From: Polyangium jinanense
Lineage (GTDB): Bacteria; Myxococcota; Polyangia; Polyangiales; Polyangiaceae
Direction of reading: 5' to 3'
NCBI RefSeq assembly: GCF_028435365.1
Contig: NZ_JAGTJJ010000036.1
Span: forward strand, 1 to 64,000
Length of the DNA: 64,000 nt
The notes under the pieces were generated by a model that did not search any database, was not told where the DNA came from, and worked only from the letters and a program-made list of their open reading frames with translations. This document shows, in pieces, positions 45,227 through 51,585 of the stretch. The position numbers were made by a program, and so were the translations under genes. The first letter of the stretch is position 1, and every line of letters starts with the position of its first letter.

Positions 45227-45414
45227 CGCGCACCCCCCTTCCGTCGCATCGGGATCACGTTCGACGGCGCAGTCGAGGGCGCGGAGGGCGCAGCGACGGG
45301 CGCAGCCGAGGGCGCCGGACCGAGCGCGGCGAGGGCGGCGAGCCATTGCCGTGCGCCCTCGTGGTCCCCTGCTTCATCGGCCGCGAGCGCACGGGCGGCG
45401 AGGCGCGCGCGCAT
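45223..45414 (-). CDS. Small frame at the right end of the element; probable displaced integrase C-terminus
   Basis: The only in-frame ATG (45414) gives 63 residues, but the frame stays open upstream to attR and beyond, with no other good start. Its phase is such that, if attL and attR recombined, the integrase would read through the core into this frame and end at 45223, adding 123 residues. The sequence 'MRARLAARALAADEAGDHEGARQWLAALAALG' is a helical hairpin suited to an integrase tail. In the integrated state it may be made as a separate small protein coupled (ATGA) to the next gene, or not at all. Confidence 0.55.
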   Translation of the reverse strand: MRARLAARALAADEAGDHEGARQWLAALAALGPAPSAAPVAAPSAPSTAPSNVIPMRRKGGAR

Positions 45415-45594
45415 TGCGTCGAGCCCCGTATCGGACGCAGCCGAGGGCGTGAGACGAGCGACGGGCGCAGCGGGGGGCGTATCGGCGCGCGAGGCGGGGG
45501 GAAGCGGCGCAGCGGGGGGCGAAAGGGGGGCGAAAGGGGTTATGGGACCTGCCGGATCACCCGCATTACCTTCGTTCGCGCATTCCTCCTTTGG

Positions 45595-45610
45595 ACCTGA
45601 AGCAGAAACA
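45595..45610 (+). other. attR, right attachment site
   Basis: ACCTGAAGCAGAAACA, one mismatch to attL. To its right, + strand codons LKQKQSGAPAPR and a stop (45633-45635) match the position and style of the glycosidase C-terminus, so this is the displaced host 3' end. Confidence 0.7.
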
Positions 45611-45665
45611 ATCCGGCGCCCCCGCGCCCCGTTGAGCCGCGCCCGCGTCCCCCGCCTCGTCCGAT

Positions 45666-45683
45666 CTGAGCATTGGTCTCATC
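45666..45683 (+). repeat. 18-bp inverted repeat, left arm
   Basis: CTGAGCATTGGTCTCATC, an exact inverted match to 46039-46056. The two arms enclose repeats R5 and R6 (about 390 bp in all). Confidence 0.85.
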
Positions 45684-45687
45684 TTGG

Positions 45688-45850
45688 GAGGCGCTGCGCT
45701 GGGGCTTTGCCCCAGGCCCCACCGGGGCTATCCGCCCCTGGACCCGGACCAGCGCAAGCGCTGGACCCGGGGTCGATGAACTGCGCTCCCGCGCAGTTCA
45801 TCGAACAGGCCAGGTCAAGACCAACGACGACCCTGCCCATCAAGACGCGG
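45688..45850 (+). repeat. Structured dispersed repeat, copy R5
   Basis: SL1 (CTGGGGC-ttt-GCCCCAG), SL2 (GGGGC/GCCCC), SL3 (CCAGCGC-aa-GCGCTGG), SL4 (GATGAACTGCGC and complement, loop TCCC) and a tail ending CCTGCCCATCAAGAC. It points away from the displaced 3' end of the glycosidase gene (stop 45635), consistent with being that gene's downstream repeat before the element entered. Confidence 0.9.
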
Positions 45851-45879
45851 TGCTGACGATTCAATAGGCAACGTGTCCG

Positions 45880-46036
45880 CCAGCGTGCAACGCACCTTCC
45901 TGGTCTTGCCACGGGCCTGTTGGAAGAACTGCGCGATGCGCAGTTCTTCCACGAACGGTCCAGGGCTTGCCCTGGTTCGGGTCGAGGGGCGAACAGCCCC
46001 CGCGGGGCCCGGGGCAGCGCCCCGGCGCGACGCCTC
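45880..46036 (-). repeat. Structured dispersed repeat, copy R6
   Basis: It is inverted relative to R5, tail to tail. SL4 is TGGAAGAACTGCGC-gat-complement; SL3 is CCAGGGC-tt-GCCCTGG. With R5 it forms a REPIN-like pair bounded by the 18-bp inverted repeat. Confidence 0.9.
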
Positions 46037-46038
46037 GC

Positions 46039-46056
46039 GATGAGACCAATGCTCAG
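46039..46056 (-). repeat. 18-bp inverted repeat, right arm
   Basis: GATGAGACCAATGCTCAG, exact complement of 45666-45683. A degenerate third version (GACGAGACCCATCATCAG) follows R7 at about 46128-46145 and includes the sedolisin stop. Confidence 0.85.
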
Positions 46057-46126
46057 GCCCTGGTTCGGGTCGAGGGGCGAATAGCCCCCGCGGGGCCCGG
46101 GGCTGCGCCCCGGCGCAACGGTTGCC
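46056..46126 (-). repeat. Structured dispersed repeat, copy R7 (lacks SL4 and tail)
   Basis: It begins inside SL3 (CAGGCCCTGG) and carries SL2 and SL1 nearly identical to R6. It lies about 15 bp from the sedolisin stop codon. The truncation at SL3 suggests a partial duplication of R6. Confidence 0.85.
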
Positions 46127-46141
46127 CGACGAGACCCATCA

Positions 46142-47932
46142 TCAGCCTTCGAGCGGCTTGCCCAGCGCGACGAGGTGCTCGACGAGGTTCATCACGTGCG
46201 GCACGCCGAGGCCTGTCACCGGATCCCAGTCGGCGCACGCGCTGTAGCCGTCCACGCGCTGCACGACGGCCTTGCCCACGCTGTTCGCTACGCGCACGCA
46301 GACGTCGGTTTGTCCGATCGTGATGTCACGGAAGGCCGGAGGATCGGCCTTGCGGAGCGAATACAGCGCGGGGTTGGCGAATCCGACCCGGCCCTTGCCT
46401 GCCCGGCGCCGCGCCTCGTTCGCGAGCGCGATGATCGCGGCCCAGATCGGCGCGGCCATGCTCGTGCCGCCCGCGTAATCGATCCAGTTGCGGCCGATCA
46501 CCGCCTGATAACCGAGCGCCGAGAGCACCTCGCCGCGCTGCACCGACGGGCCTGACGCCATCAAGGCGACGTCCGGAAAACCGCGGCCGTACGGGACGAC
46601 CGCAGGCGTGTTCGCGCCACGCGCGTACCATTTGCGCAGGCTGTCGCGCTGCCAGGCCGGAATGGGGACGTCCTGGCTGAAGCCTCCGCTTGATGCGAGC
46701 TGCGTGAATTGCACCAACTTGGCGACGGCGACCGGCGGCGGGCCGCTCCAGGCGAGCTCGGTGAGCGGATCCAGGCACGTGATCATCGTCCCGCCGACGC
46801 TGAGCACGCGCTCTTCGACCGCAGGAAAAACCCCGTGTGGCCAGGGCGCGTCGCTCACGGCATAACCGTCGACCATGCGGCGCGGAATGCCGTCGAGCGC
46901 GCCCCAATCGCCCGCCGCGCTGATCACGGTGATGCCGAGCGCCGCGGCCTGATCGAGCAGGCCCGTGACGACGCTCGATCCGAAGATGCGATAATACCGC
47001 CGCTCCGGCGTGATCCAGCTCGTCGAGGCGACCGTGACGTTGCGCTCCTCGTCGCCGATGACTGCGAGCAGGAACATCGACCAGGGATCGGCGACGACCT
47101 CGGGATCGACGAAATACACGACGAGGCGTGCCCTGGGCGCCATCGCGCCGGCCCAGGCGACGGTCATCGTGGCTTCGAGCCGGTGCAGCGGATCGACGAG
47201 CCGGCCGCCGCGCGTGGGCCCGAGATCGATCATCTCCACCGCGGGCGGCGTGATGCCGTGGGCGCGCCAGAAAAGGTGCAGGTCGCCGATATCGATGGAT
47301 CCGCCGAGCATGAGGAGTGCAATGGTTTCACCCTCGCCCGTGAGGTGGTCCGGGAATGAGTAAATGCGACGGATGTCCGCGGGCGTGACGCCGGCGAGGC
47401 CGGGCGGGGGTTTTCCCGGTTCGCTGCGGACCGAAAAGGGAAATCCCTCGCGGAGCTCGAGCGGGACTTCCTCTTGTCGGGCGCGGGAAACCATGGAGCT
47501 GCGGGCCTCGGGGGCGTTGCGCAAGCCGTGGACGGCCTGGATGTAGCCGGCGAGCTCGCGGGGGACGGCCGTGTCGACGCGCGGGGCGCGGTGCCCGGCG
47601 GGCTCGCGCAGCCAATCGGCGAGGTGGCGGCCGAAGGCGCGGCGGATCGGCTCCTCGGGCGCGCGCACGACGATGAGCTGCCGGCCGACGGGCCCGGACG
47701 GGAGCGGTTCGAGGCCGGCACGGCGAAGCCAAGCGTGCACGGCCTCGATCTGCGTGTCGTCGAGCGCGACGAGGCCCCCGAGCTCGGCGCGCGAGAGGTG
47801 GCGGCCGTAGCGCGGGCTTTCGGGATCGGAACACTCGATCACCAAGTCCAAGAGCTCCGCGCGCGAGCGATCGTGGAGGATGACGGTGATGTCGATCGGC
47901 TCGTTCGGGCCCGGCGGCGGCGTCATGGACAT
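46142..47932 (-). CDS. S53 (sedolisin/kumamolisin-like) peptidase, catalytic Asp replaced
   Basis: This 596-residue protein starts at ATG 47932; no signal peptide is seen. A pro-kumamolisin domain (about 10-150) contains 'RYGRHLSRAELGGLV'. The catalytic part has Glu (about 250) in 'HRLEATMTVAWAGAMAP', Asp of the oxyanion hole in 'AAGDWG' (about 340) and Ser in 'GGTSMAAP' (about 490), with 'DPVTGLGVP' at the C-terminus. Aligned by the A-G-A-x-A-P motif with kumamolisin (E78xxxD82), the position of Asp82 is Thr. So two of the three triad residues are kept. The enzyme may be weak, altered or inactive. Lack of a signal also is unusual for the family. Confidence 0.88.
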   Translation of the reverse strand: MSMTPPPGPNEPIDITVILHDRSRAELLDLVIECSDPESPRYGRHLSRAELGGLVALDDTQIEAVHAWLRRAGLEPLPSGPVGRQLIVVRAPEEPIRRAFGRHLADWLREPAGHRAPRVDTAVPRELAGYIQAVHGLRNAPEARSSMVSRARQEEVPLELREGFPFSVRSEPGKPPPGLAGVTPADIRRIYSFPDHLTGEGETIALLMLGGSIDIGDLHLFWRAHGITPPAVEMIDLGPTRGGRLVDPLHRLEATMTVAWAGAMAPRARLVVYFVDPEVVADPWSMFLLAVIGDEERNVTVASTSWITPERRYYRIFGSSVVTGLLDQAAALGITVISAAGDWGALDGIPRRMVDGYAVSDAPWPHGVFPAVEERVLSVGGTMITCLDPLTELAWSGPPPVAVAKLVQFTQLASSGGFSQDVPIPAWQRDSLRKWYARGANTPAVVPYGRGFPDVALMASGPSVQRGEVLSALGYQAVIGRNWIDYAGGTSMAAPIWAAIIALANEARRRAGKGRVGFANPALYSLRKADPPAFRDITIGQTDVCVRVANSVGKAVVQRVDGYSACADWDPVTGLGVPHVMNLVEHLVALGKPLEG

Positions 47933-48028
47933 GGGGCGAGCGTACCCGAGCGGGCTCGTGTGAGGCAAACGGGGCTGCGCACAAAGGGTCGGCTCGTGTT
48001 TGGCGTGGGCGGATGCTAGAGAGCCGGG

Positions 48029-48598
48029 ATGTCCGAGGTCCGAACGCCCTCCCCCCGCGAGCGCTTGCACGAGCTCTTCCTCAAGGTCGACTCGTTTTTC
48101 GCGCACGCGAAGAGCCGGTGCGGCGAGGCGATCACGTGCGCCGCGGGCTGCGACGACTGCTGCCGGCGGCGATTCTCGGTGACGACGATCGAGGCGGCGG
48201 AGGTGCAGGAAGCGCTCGATCGCCTGCCGGCCGAGGAGCGGCAAACGATCGCGGCGCGGGCGGCGGATCCCGCGGGGACGGATTGCCCCGCCCTCGGCGA
48301 GGACGGCCGGTGCGCCGTGTACGAGGCGCGCCCCACGATCTGCCGGACGCACGGCTTGCCGATTCGTTTTACGGAGCGAAAGGGCGGGCGGTCGCTCCCG
48401 GTCGTCGACGCGTGCCCGAAAAACTTCGTCGGGCAGGATCTCGCGTCGCTCGATCCCCGGGCCGTGCTCGATCAAACGACGCTCTCCACGGTGCTCGCGG
48501 CGCTCGACGCGGCGTATGCGGACGCGGTCGGGCTCCCGCGCGGGCAGCGGATCGAGATGACGACGCTCTGCGGGCCCTCTCCCGAACATCAGGCTTGA
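48029..48598 (+). CDS. YkgJ family cysteine cluster protein
   Basis: This 189-residue protein has the Cys pattern of the YkgJ/Fe-S or zinc cluster family: 'CAAGCDDCC' (about 37-45), 'CPALGEDGRCAVYEARPTICRTHG' in outline (about 90-115) and a later Cys ('DACPKNF'). Members are small cytoplasmic metal-cluster proteins of unknown function. It is divergent from the sedolisin gene with a 96-bp gap, and ends 32 bp before the ArsR gene. Confidence 0.85.
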   Translation: MSEVRTPSPRERLHELFLKVDSFFAHAKSRCGEAITCAAGCDDCCRRRFSVTTIEAAEVQEALDRLPAEERQTIAARAADPAGTDCPALGEDGRCAVYEARPTICRTHGLPIRFTERKGGRSLPVVDACPKNFVGQDLASLDPRAVLDQTTLSTVLAALDAAYADAVGLPRGQRIEMTTLCGPSPEHQA

Positions 48599-48630
48599 CT
48601 AATATAAGCGGACGGTGATACAGGACGGTC

Positions 48631-49020
48631 GTGGAAGCGTTCGACGTCCTCGGGGACCCGGTCCGCCGCCGGATCCTCGAGTTGCTCGCCGACGGTGAGC
48701 AGACTTCGGGGGCGATCACCGAGGTCATCCAGAGGGAGTTCGGGATTTCGCAGCCGGCGGTATCGTTGCACCTCAAAGTGCTGCGGGACAACGGGTTTGC
48801 CACGGTGCGGGCGGAGGGGACCCGCCGCTTGTATGCCGTCGACGTCCGGCCTTTGCAGGAGGTCGACCTGTGGCTCGATCGCTTCCGCCAATTCTGGGAG
48901 CAGCGCCTCGACGCGCTCGCGACGGAGCTCGCGCGAGGCAAACGCGAACGCCGCTTGAAGGCCGAAGCGCGTTCGTCCACGACCGACGACACGACCACGA
49001 GGGAGAAGGACAAACCATGA
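48631..49020 (+). CDS. ArsR/SmtB-type transcriptional regulator
   Basis: This 129-residue protein starts at GTG 48631. It has the winged helix of ArsR: 'VLGDPVRRRILELLADGEQ', 'GISQPAVSLHLKVLRDNGFATVRAEGTRRLYAV' in outline (about 5-70). There are no Cys metal-site residues in helix 3 or 5. A TTGACT box at 48596-48601 lies about 30 bp before the start. The stop overlaps the AHSA1 gene (ATGA). ArsR-AHSA1 pairs are common in bacteria; here ArsR probably autoregulates the pair. Confidence 0.9.
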   Translation: MEAFDVLGDPVRRRILELLADGEQTSGAITEVIQREFGISQPAVSLHLKVLRDNGFATVRAEGTRRLYAVDVRPLQEVDLWLDRFRQFWEQRLDALATELARGKRERRLKAEARSSTTDDTTTREKDKP

Positions 49021-49661
49021 TCGACATCATGAAGGAGCTTTACGCCGTACATCGGGAGACCGGCCCCAAGGCCATGCTCGCGGGCGAAGGCCGCACGGTG
49101 AAGCTGCGGCGGAGCTACGATGCGGAGATCGAGGACGTCTGGGATGCGATCACGAATCCCGAGCGCATCCGCCGCTGGTTTCTCCCGCTCGAGGGCGAGC
49201 TGCGCCTCGGCGGTCATTACCAGCTCAAAGGCAATGCCGGCGGCAAGATCCTGCGCTGTGACCCGCCCCGTCTGCTCGAAGTGACGTGGTCGATGGGCCC
49301 GAAGGACGACGAGAGCAGCAAGGTCGAGGTGCGGCTGTCGGTTGGCGAGGGCGACCAGACGATCCTCGAGCTCGAGCACGCGGCCATCGTCCCGCCCGGC
49401 ATGTGGTCCGAATACGGGCCCGGCGCCGTGGGCGTCGGCTGGGATCTCACGCTGCTCGGCCTAAGCATGGAGCTTCGTTCGATCTTCCTCGAAGACAAGG
49501 AAGCCTGGGGGCTGACGCCGGAGGCGAGGCAATTCATCACGGAGAGCAGCGTTTCCTGGGGCGCCGCGAATCAAGCCGCCGGCACGTCCGCCGAAGACGC
49601 CCAGAAATGCGTCGAGAACACGACGAAGTTTTACGCGCCAGACCCGCCCCCGGCGACCTGA
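49017..49661 (+). CDS. SRPBCC/AHSA1-domain protein
   Basis: This 214-residue protein starts at ATG 49017, coupled to the ArsR gene by a 4-bp overlap. It has the START-like AHSA1 fold: 'VKLRRSYDAEIEDVWDAITNPERIRRWFLPLEGELRLGG' in outline, 'LEVTWSMG' and a C-terminal helix 'GVGWDLTLLGLSMEL'. It likely binds a hydrophobic ligand or acts as a co-chaperone-like protein in the cytoplasm. Function in these operons is not known. Confidence 0.88.
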   Translation: MIDIMKELYAVHRETGPKAMLAGEGRTVKLRRSYDAEIEDVWDAITNPERIRRWFLPLEGELRLGGHYQLKGNAGGKILRCDPPRLLEVTWSMGPKDDESSKVEVRLSVGEGDQTILELEHAAIVPPGMWSEYGPGAVGVGWDLTLLGLSMELRSIFLEDKEAWGLTPEARQFITESSVSWGAANQAAGTSAEDAQKCVENTTKFYAPDPPPAT

Positions 49662-49803
49662 ACACGGCGTCGGGCGTAGCGCGGCCCACGCGAAAGCGTC
49701 CGTCCCCGAGGTCTCCATTTTTCTGCGCGACAGTCGGCGAGCCCGCCCGTCAGGGGGGTGCGGTGAGACAGCACCGCGTCCTTTCTCGTGACGAGGTTCG
49801 ACG

Positions 49804-50373
49804 ATGAAACTTTCCATCAAGACGCTCTCGGGTTGCTTCCTCCTTTCCCTCGTGATCGCGGCGTGCAGCGGCGCCGGCTCCTCGGGGTCGGGTGACGGAG
49901 ACGGGGGGAGCGACCCGGGGAGCGGGGGCAACGGGGCCGGCGGCAGCGGCAATGGCGGCAGCAGCTCGGGCGGGGGCAGCGGCGACTTCAAGTGCTGCCT
50001 GAACGACACGAACTATCGTTGCCCGAACAAGGCGGCCTTCGACAAGTGCGTGGGCTTCGACATCGACGGCTGCATCAACGCGTGTTCTCCCGAGGATTTC
50101 GGGTGCATCGACAACTGCTTCATGCAAGCCGAGAACGCGACGAACGATCCGTCGTCGTGCATGGAGGACCCGTCGGCCCAGTGCGGGAGCGGCAGCAGCA
50201 GCGGCGGGGGCGCCTGCGTGGGCGAGCCGACCGGCCAGAGCTGCAAGGACGACACCGATTGCAATACGCAGAACTGCACGAACGGCTGCTGCCAGGGAAC
50301 CGACGCAGGATCGCCCTGCAAAGACGACACCGACTGCAGCTCCCAGAACTGCACGGGTGGCACGTGTCAGTGA
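49804..50373 (+). CDS. Cys-rich lipoprotein with Gly/Ser linker
   Basis: This 189-residue protein starts at ATG 49804 (GAGG at 9 nt). The lipobox is IAAC (Cys21), followed by about 40 residues of Gly/Ser/Asp linker. The remainder contains many Cys, including two repeats of the type 'G-x2-CKDDTDC-x2-QNCT-x-G-x-C' near the C-terminus (about 140-189). Such repeats are typical of surface lipoproteins in Polyangia. No enzyme motif is seen; disulfide-rich surface binding is a guess. Confidence 0.8.
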   Translation: MKLSIKTLSGCFLLSLVIAACSGAGSSGSGDGDGGSDPGSGGNGAGGSGNGGSSSGGGSGDFKCCLNDTNYRCPNKAAFDKCVGFDIDGCINACSPEDFGCIDNCFMQAENATNDPSSCMEDPSAQCGSGSSSGGGACVGEPTGQSCKDDTDCNTQNCTNGCCQGTDAGSPCKDDTDCSSQNCTGGTCQ

Positions 50374-50401
50374 GCCCAGCTCGGGCCTCCCGAGCGTCCG
50401 C

Positions 50402-51214
50402 ATGACGAGACCGATGAAAGCCGCGTTCGAGGATGCATTCGTGGCCGCGCAAGCGGCCTGGCCCGGCGTCACGCTGGATCGGGAGGCATTCATGGCGTAC
50501 CTGCGCGAGCGCACCGGAGAAGACGGCGCAGAGGTCGCGCACGCGTCCGACCTGTTCCTCGCGTGCGCCTGCCTGCGCGGCGATCCAAGGGCAATCGCGT
50601 TCTTCGAAGCGCATTTCCTCGCGCAGGTCCCAGCATTCCTCTCGCGCGTGGAGAACGACAAGGCCACCATCCCCGAGCTCTTGCAGGCGCTCCGCGAAAA
50701 ACTGCTGCTGCCCTCGGCAGGAGGCAGGCCCAAGCTCGCCGATTACACCGGGCAAGGGCCCCTCGGCGCATGGCTGCGCGTGGTCGCCGTGCGCGCCGCG
50801 CTCGATCGCAAACGCGCACAGCCGCGGGAAGTTCTCCGAGAGGAGATCCCCGACACGCTGCTCGCGCCCTCGGACGATCCCGAGCTCGACTACCTGCGCG
50901 TGCGGTACGCAGCCGAATTCCGCGCCGCATTCCAGGACGCACTCCTCTCGCTCGAGCCAAAGGGCCGCACCGTGCTGCGCCTCCACATCATCGACGGGCT
51001 CAACATCGATCGAATCGGGGTCATCTACGGCGTGCACCGCGCAACCGTGGCCCGATGGATCGCCGACGCACGCGCATGGCTGTTCGAACGGACACGCGGG
51101 CTCCTGAGCGAGCGGCTCTCCCTCGAGCCGCGCGAATTCGAGAGCGTGCTCCGGCTCGTAGGCCAGGACCTCGACGCAAGCGTGCGCCGGATCCTGGAAG
51201 ACGAGAGCGGTTGA
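50402..51214 (+). CDS. RNA polymerase sigma factor, myxobacterial (gmx1-like) family
   Basis: This 270-residue protein is taken from ATG 50402; an earlier in-frame GTG overlaps the lipoprotein gene. 'LADYTGQGPLGAWLRVVAVRAALDRKR' is a region 2-like motif, and 'LEPKGRTVLRLHIIDGLNIDRIGVIYGVHRATVARWIADARAWL' in outline is region 4 (about 185-235). These match the Sig-70 gmx1 family of myxobacteria. It converges on a kinase gene that carries an anti-sigma zinc finger, a recurring pairing, so the kinase may be its regulator. Confidence 0.87.
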   Translation: MTRPMKAAFEDAFVAAQAAWPGVTLDREAFMAYLRERTGEDGAEVAHASDLFLACACLRGDPRAIAFFEAHFLAQVPAFLSRVENDKATIPELLQALREKLLLPSAGGRPKLADYTGQGPLGAWLRVVAVRAALDRKRAQPREVLREEIPDTLLAPSDDPELDYLRVRYAAEFRAAFQDALLSLEPKGRTVLRLHIIDGLNIDRIGVIYGVHRATVARWIADARAWLFERTRGLLSERLSLEPREFESVLRLVGQDLDASVRRILEDESG

Positions 51215-51227
51215 CACAAGCAGCGTA

Positions 51228-51375
51228 GCGCCGGGGTTTCACCCCGGACCCCAACCAGGGGTTGTCCACCCCTGGACCCGGACCAGGCACGGCCTGGACC
51301 GAAGGCGGATAAACCGCGCGATGCGCGGTTTATCCGACGGGCCCGTGGCAAGACCACGGACCACGTTGCCAGGCG
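51228..51375 (+). repeat. Structured dispersed repeat, copy R8
   Basis: SL1 51231-51247 (CCGGGGT-ttc-ACCCCGG), SL2 51255-51275 (CCAGGGG/CCCCTGG), SL3 51283-51297 (CCAGGC-acg-GCCTGG), SL4 51306-51336 (CGGATAAACCGCGC, loop GAT, exact complement). It is the most diverged copy, and every stem is still paired. It starts 14 bp after the sigma factor stop. Confidence 0.92.
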
Positions 51376-51424
51376 AGACAGCAGCGCTGCTCGCCTCGAG
51401 TAGACACGTCAGCGCTGCGGTTTT

Positions 51425-51577
51425 GGCGGGCAACGTCGTTGCTGGTCTTGACTCGGCCCGTTGGAAGAACTGCGCGATGCGCAGTTCTTCCACCCTCGGT
51501 CCAGGCCGTGCCTGGTCCGGGTCGAGGGGCGGACAGCCCCCGCGGGGTCCGGGGCAGCGCCCCGGCGCAGCGCTCCG
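51425..51577 (-). repeat. Structured dispersed repeat, copy R9
   Basis: It is inverted relative to R8, tails inward. The tail contains GCAAC-gtc-GTTGC; SL4 is TGGAAGAACTGCGC-gat-complement; SL3 is CCAGGC-cgt-GCCTGG. SL1 ends about 10-15 bp from the kinase stop at 51586. Confidence 0.92.
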
Positions 51578-51585
51578 GCGCAGGA

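Larger units (their letters stand above)
39696..45610. mobile_element. Integrative element of about 5.9 kb inserted in the 3' end of the glycosidase gene
   Basis: The element is bounded by a 16-bp direct repeat with one mismatch (ACCTGAAGAAGAAACA at left, ACCTGAAGCAGAAACA at right). It contains the integrase at its left end, an excisionase-like HTH gene, a winged/HTH protein, two XRE-like proteins and a sigma-like protein, all read leftwards, plus one small rightward gene. No capsid, tail, lysis or relaxase gene is seen, so it is a small genomic island, a satellite or a phage remnant rather than a full prophage. The host gene's displaced 3' end lies just outside attR. Confidence 0.8.

Noticed and set aside
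39696..45610. Complete prophage
   Set aside because: No capsid, tail, terminase, lysis or replication genes beyond small HTH proteins are seen in 5.9 kb.
45540..45722. 60-codon minus-strand frame at attR
   Set aside because: It covers host sequence, attR and repeat R5 together and would be a chance frame.
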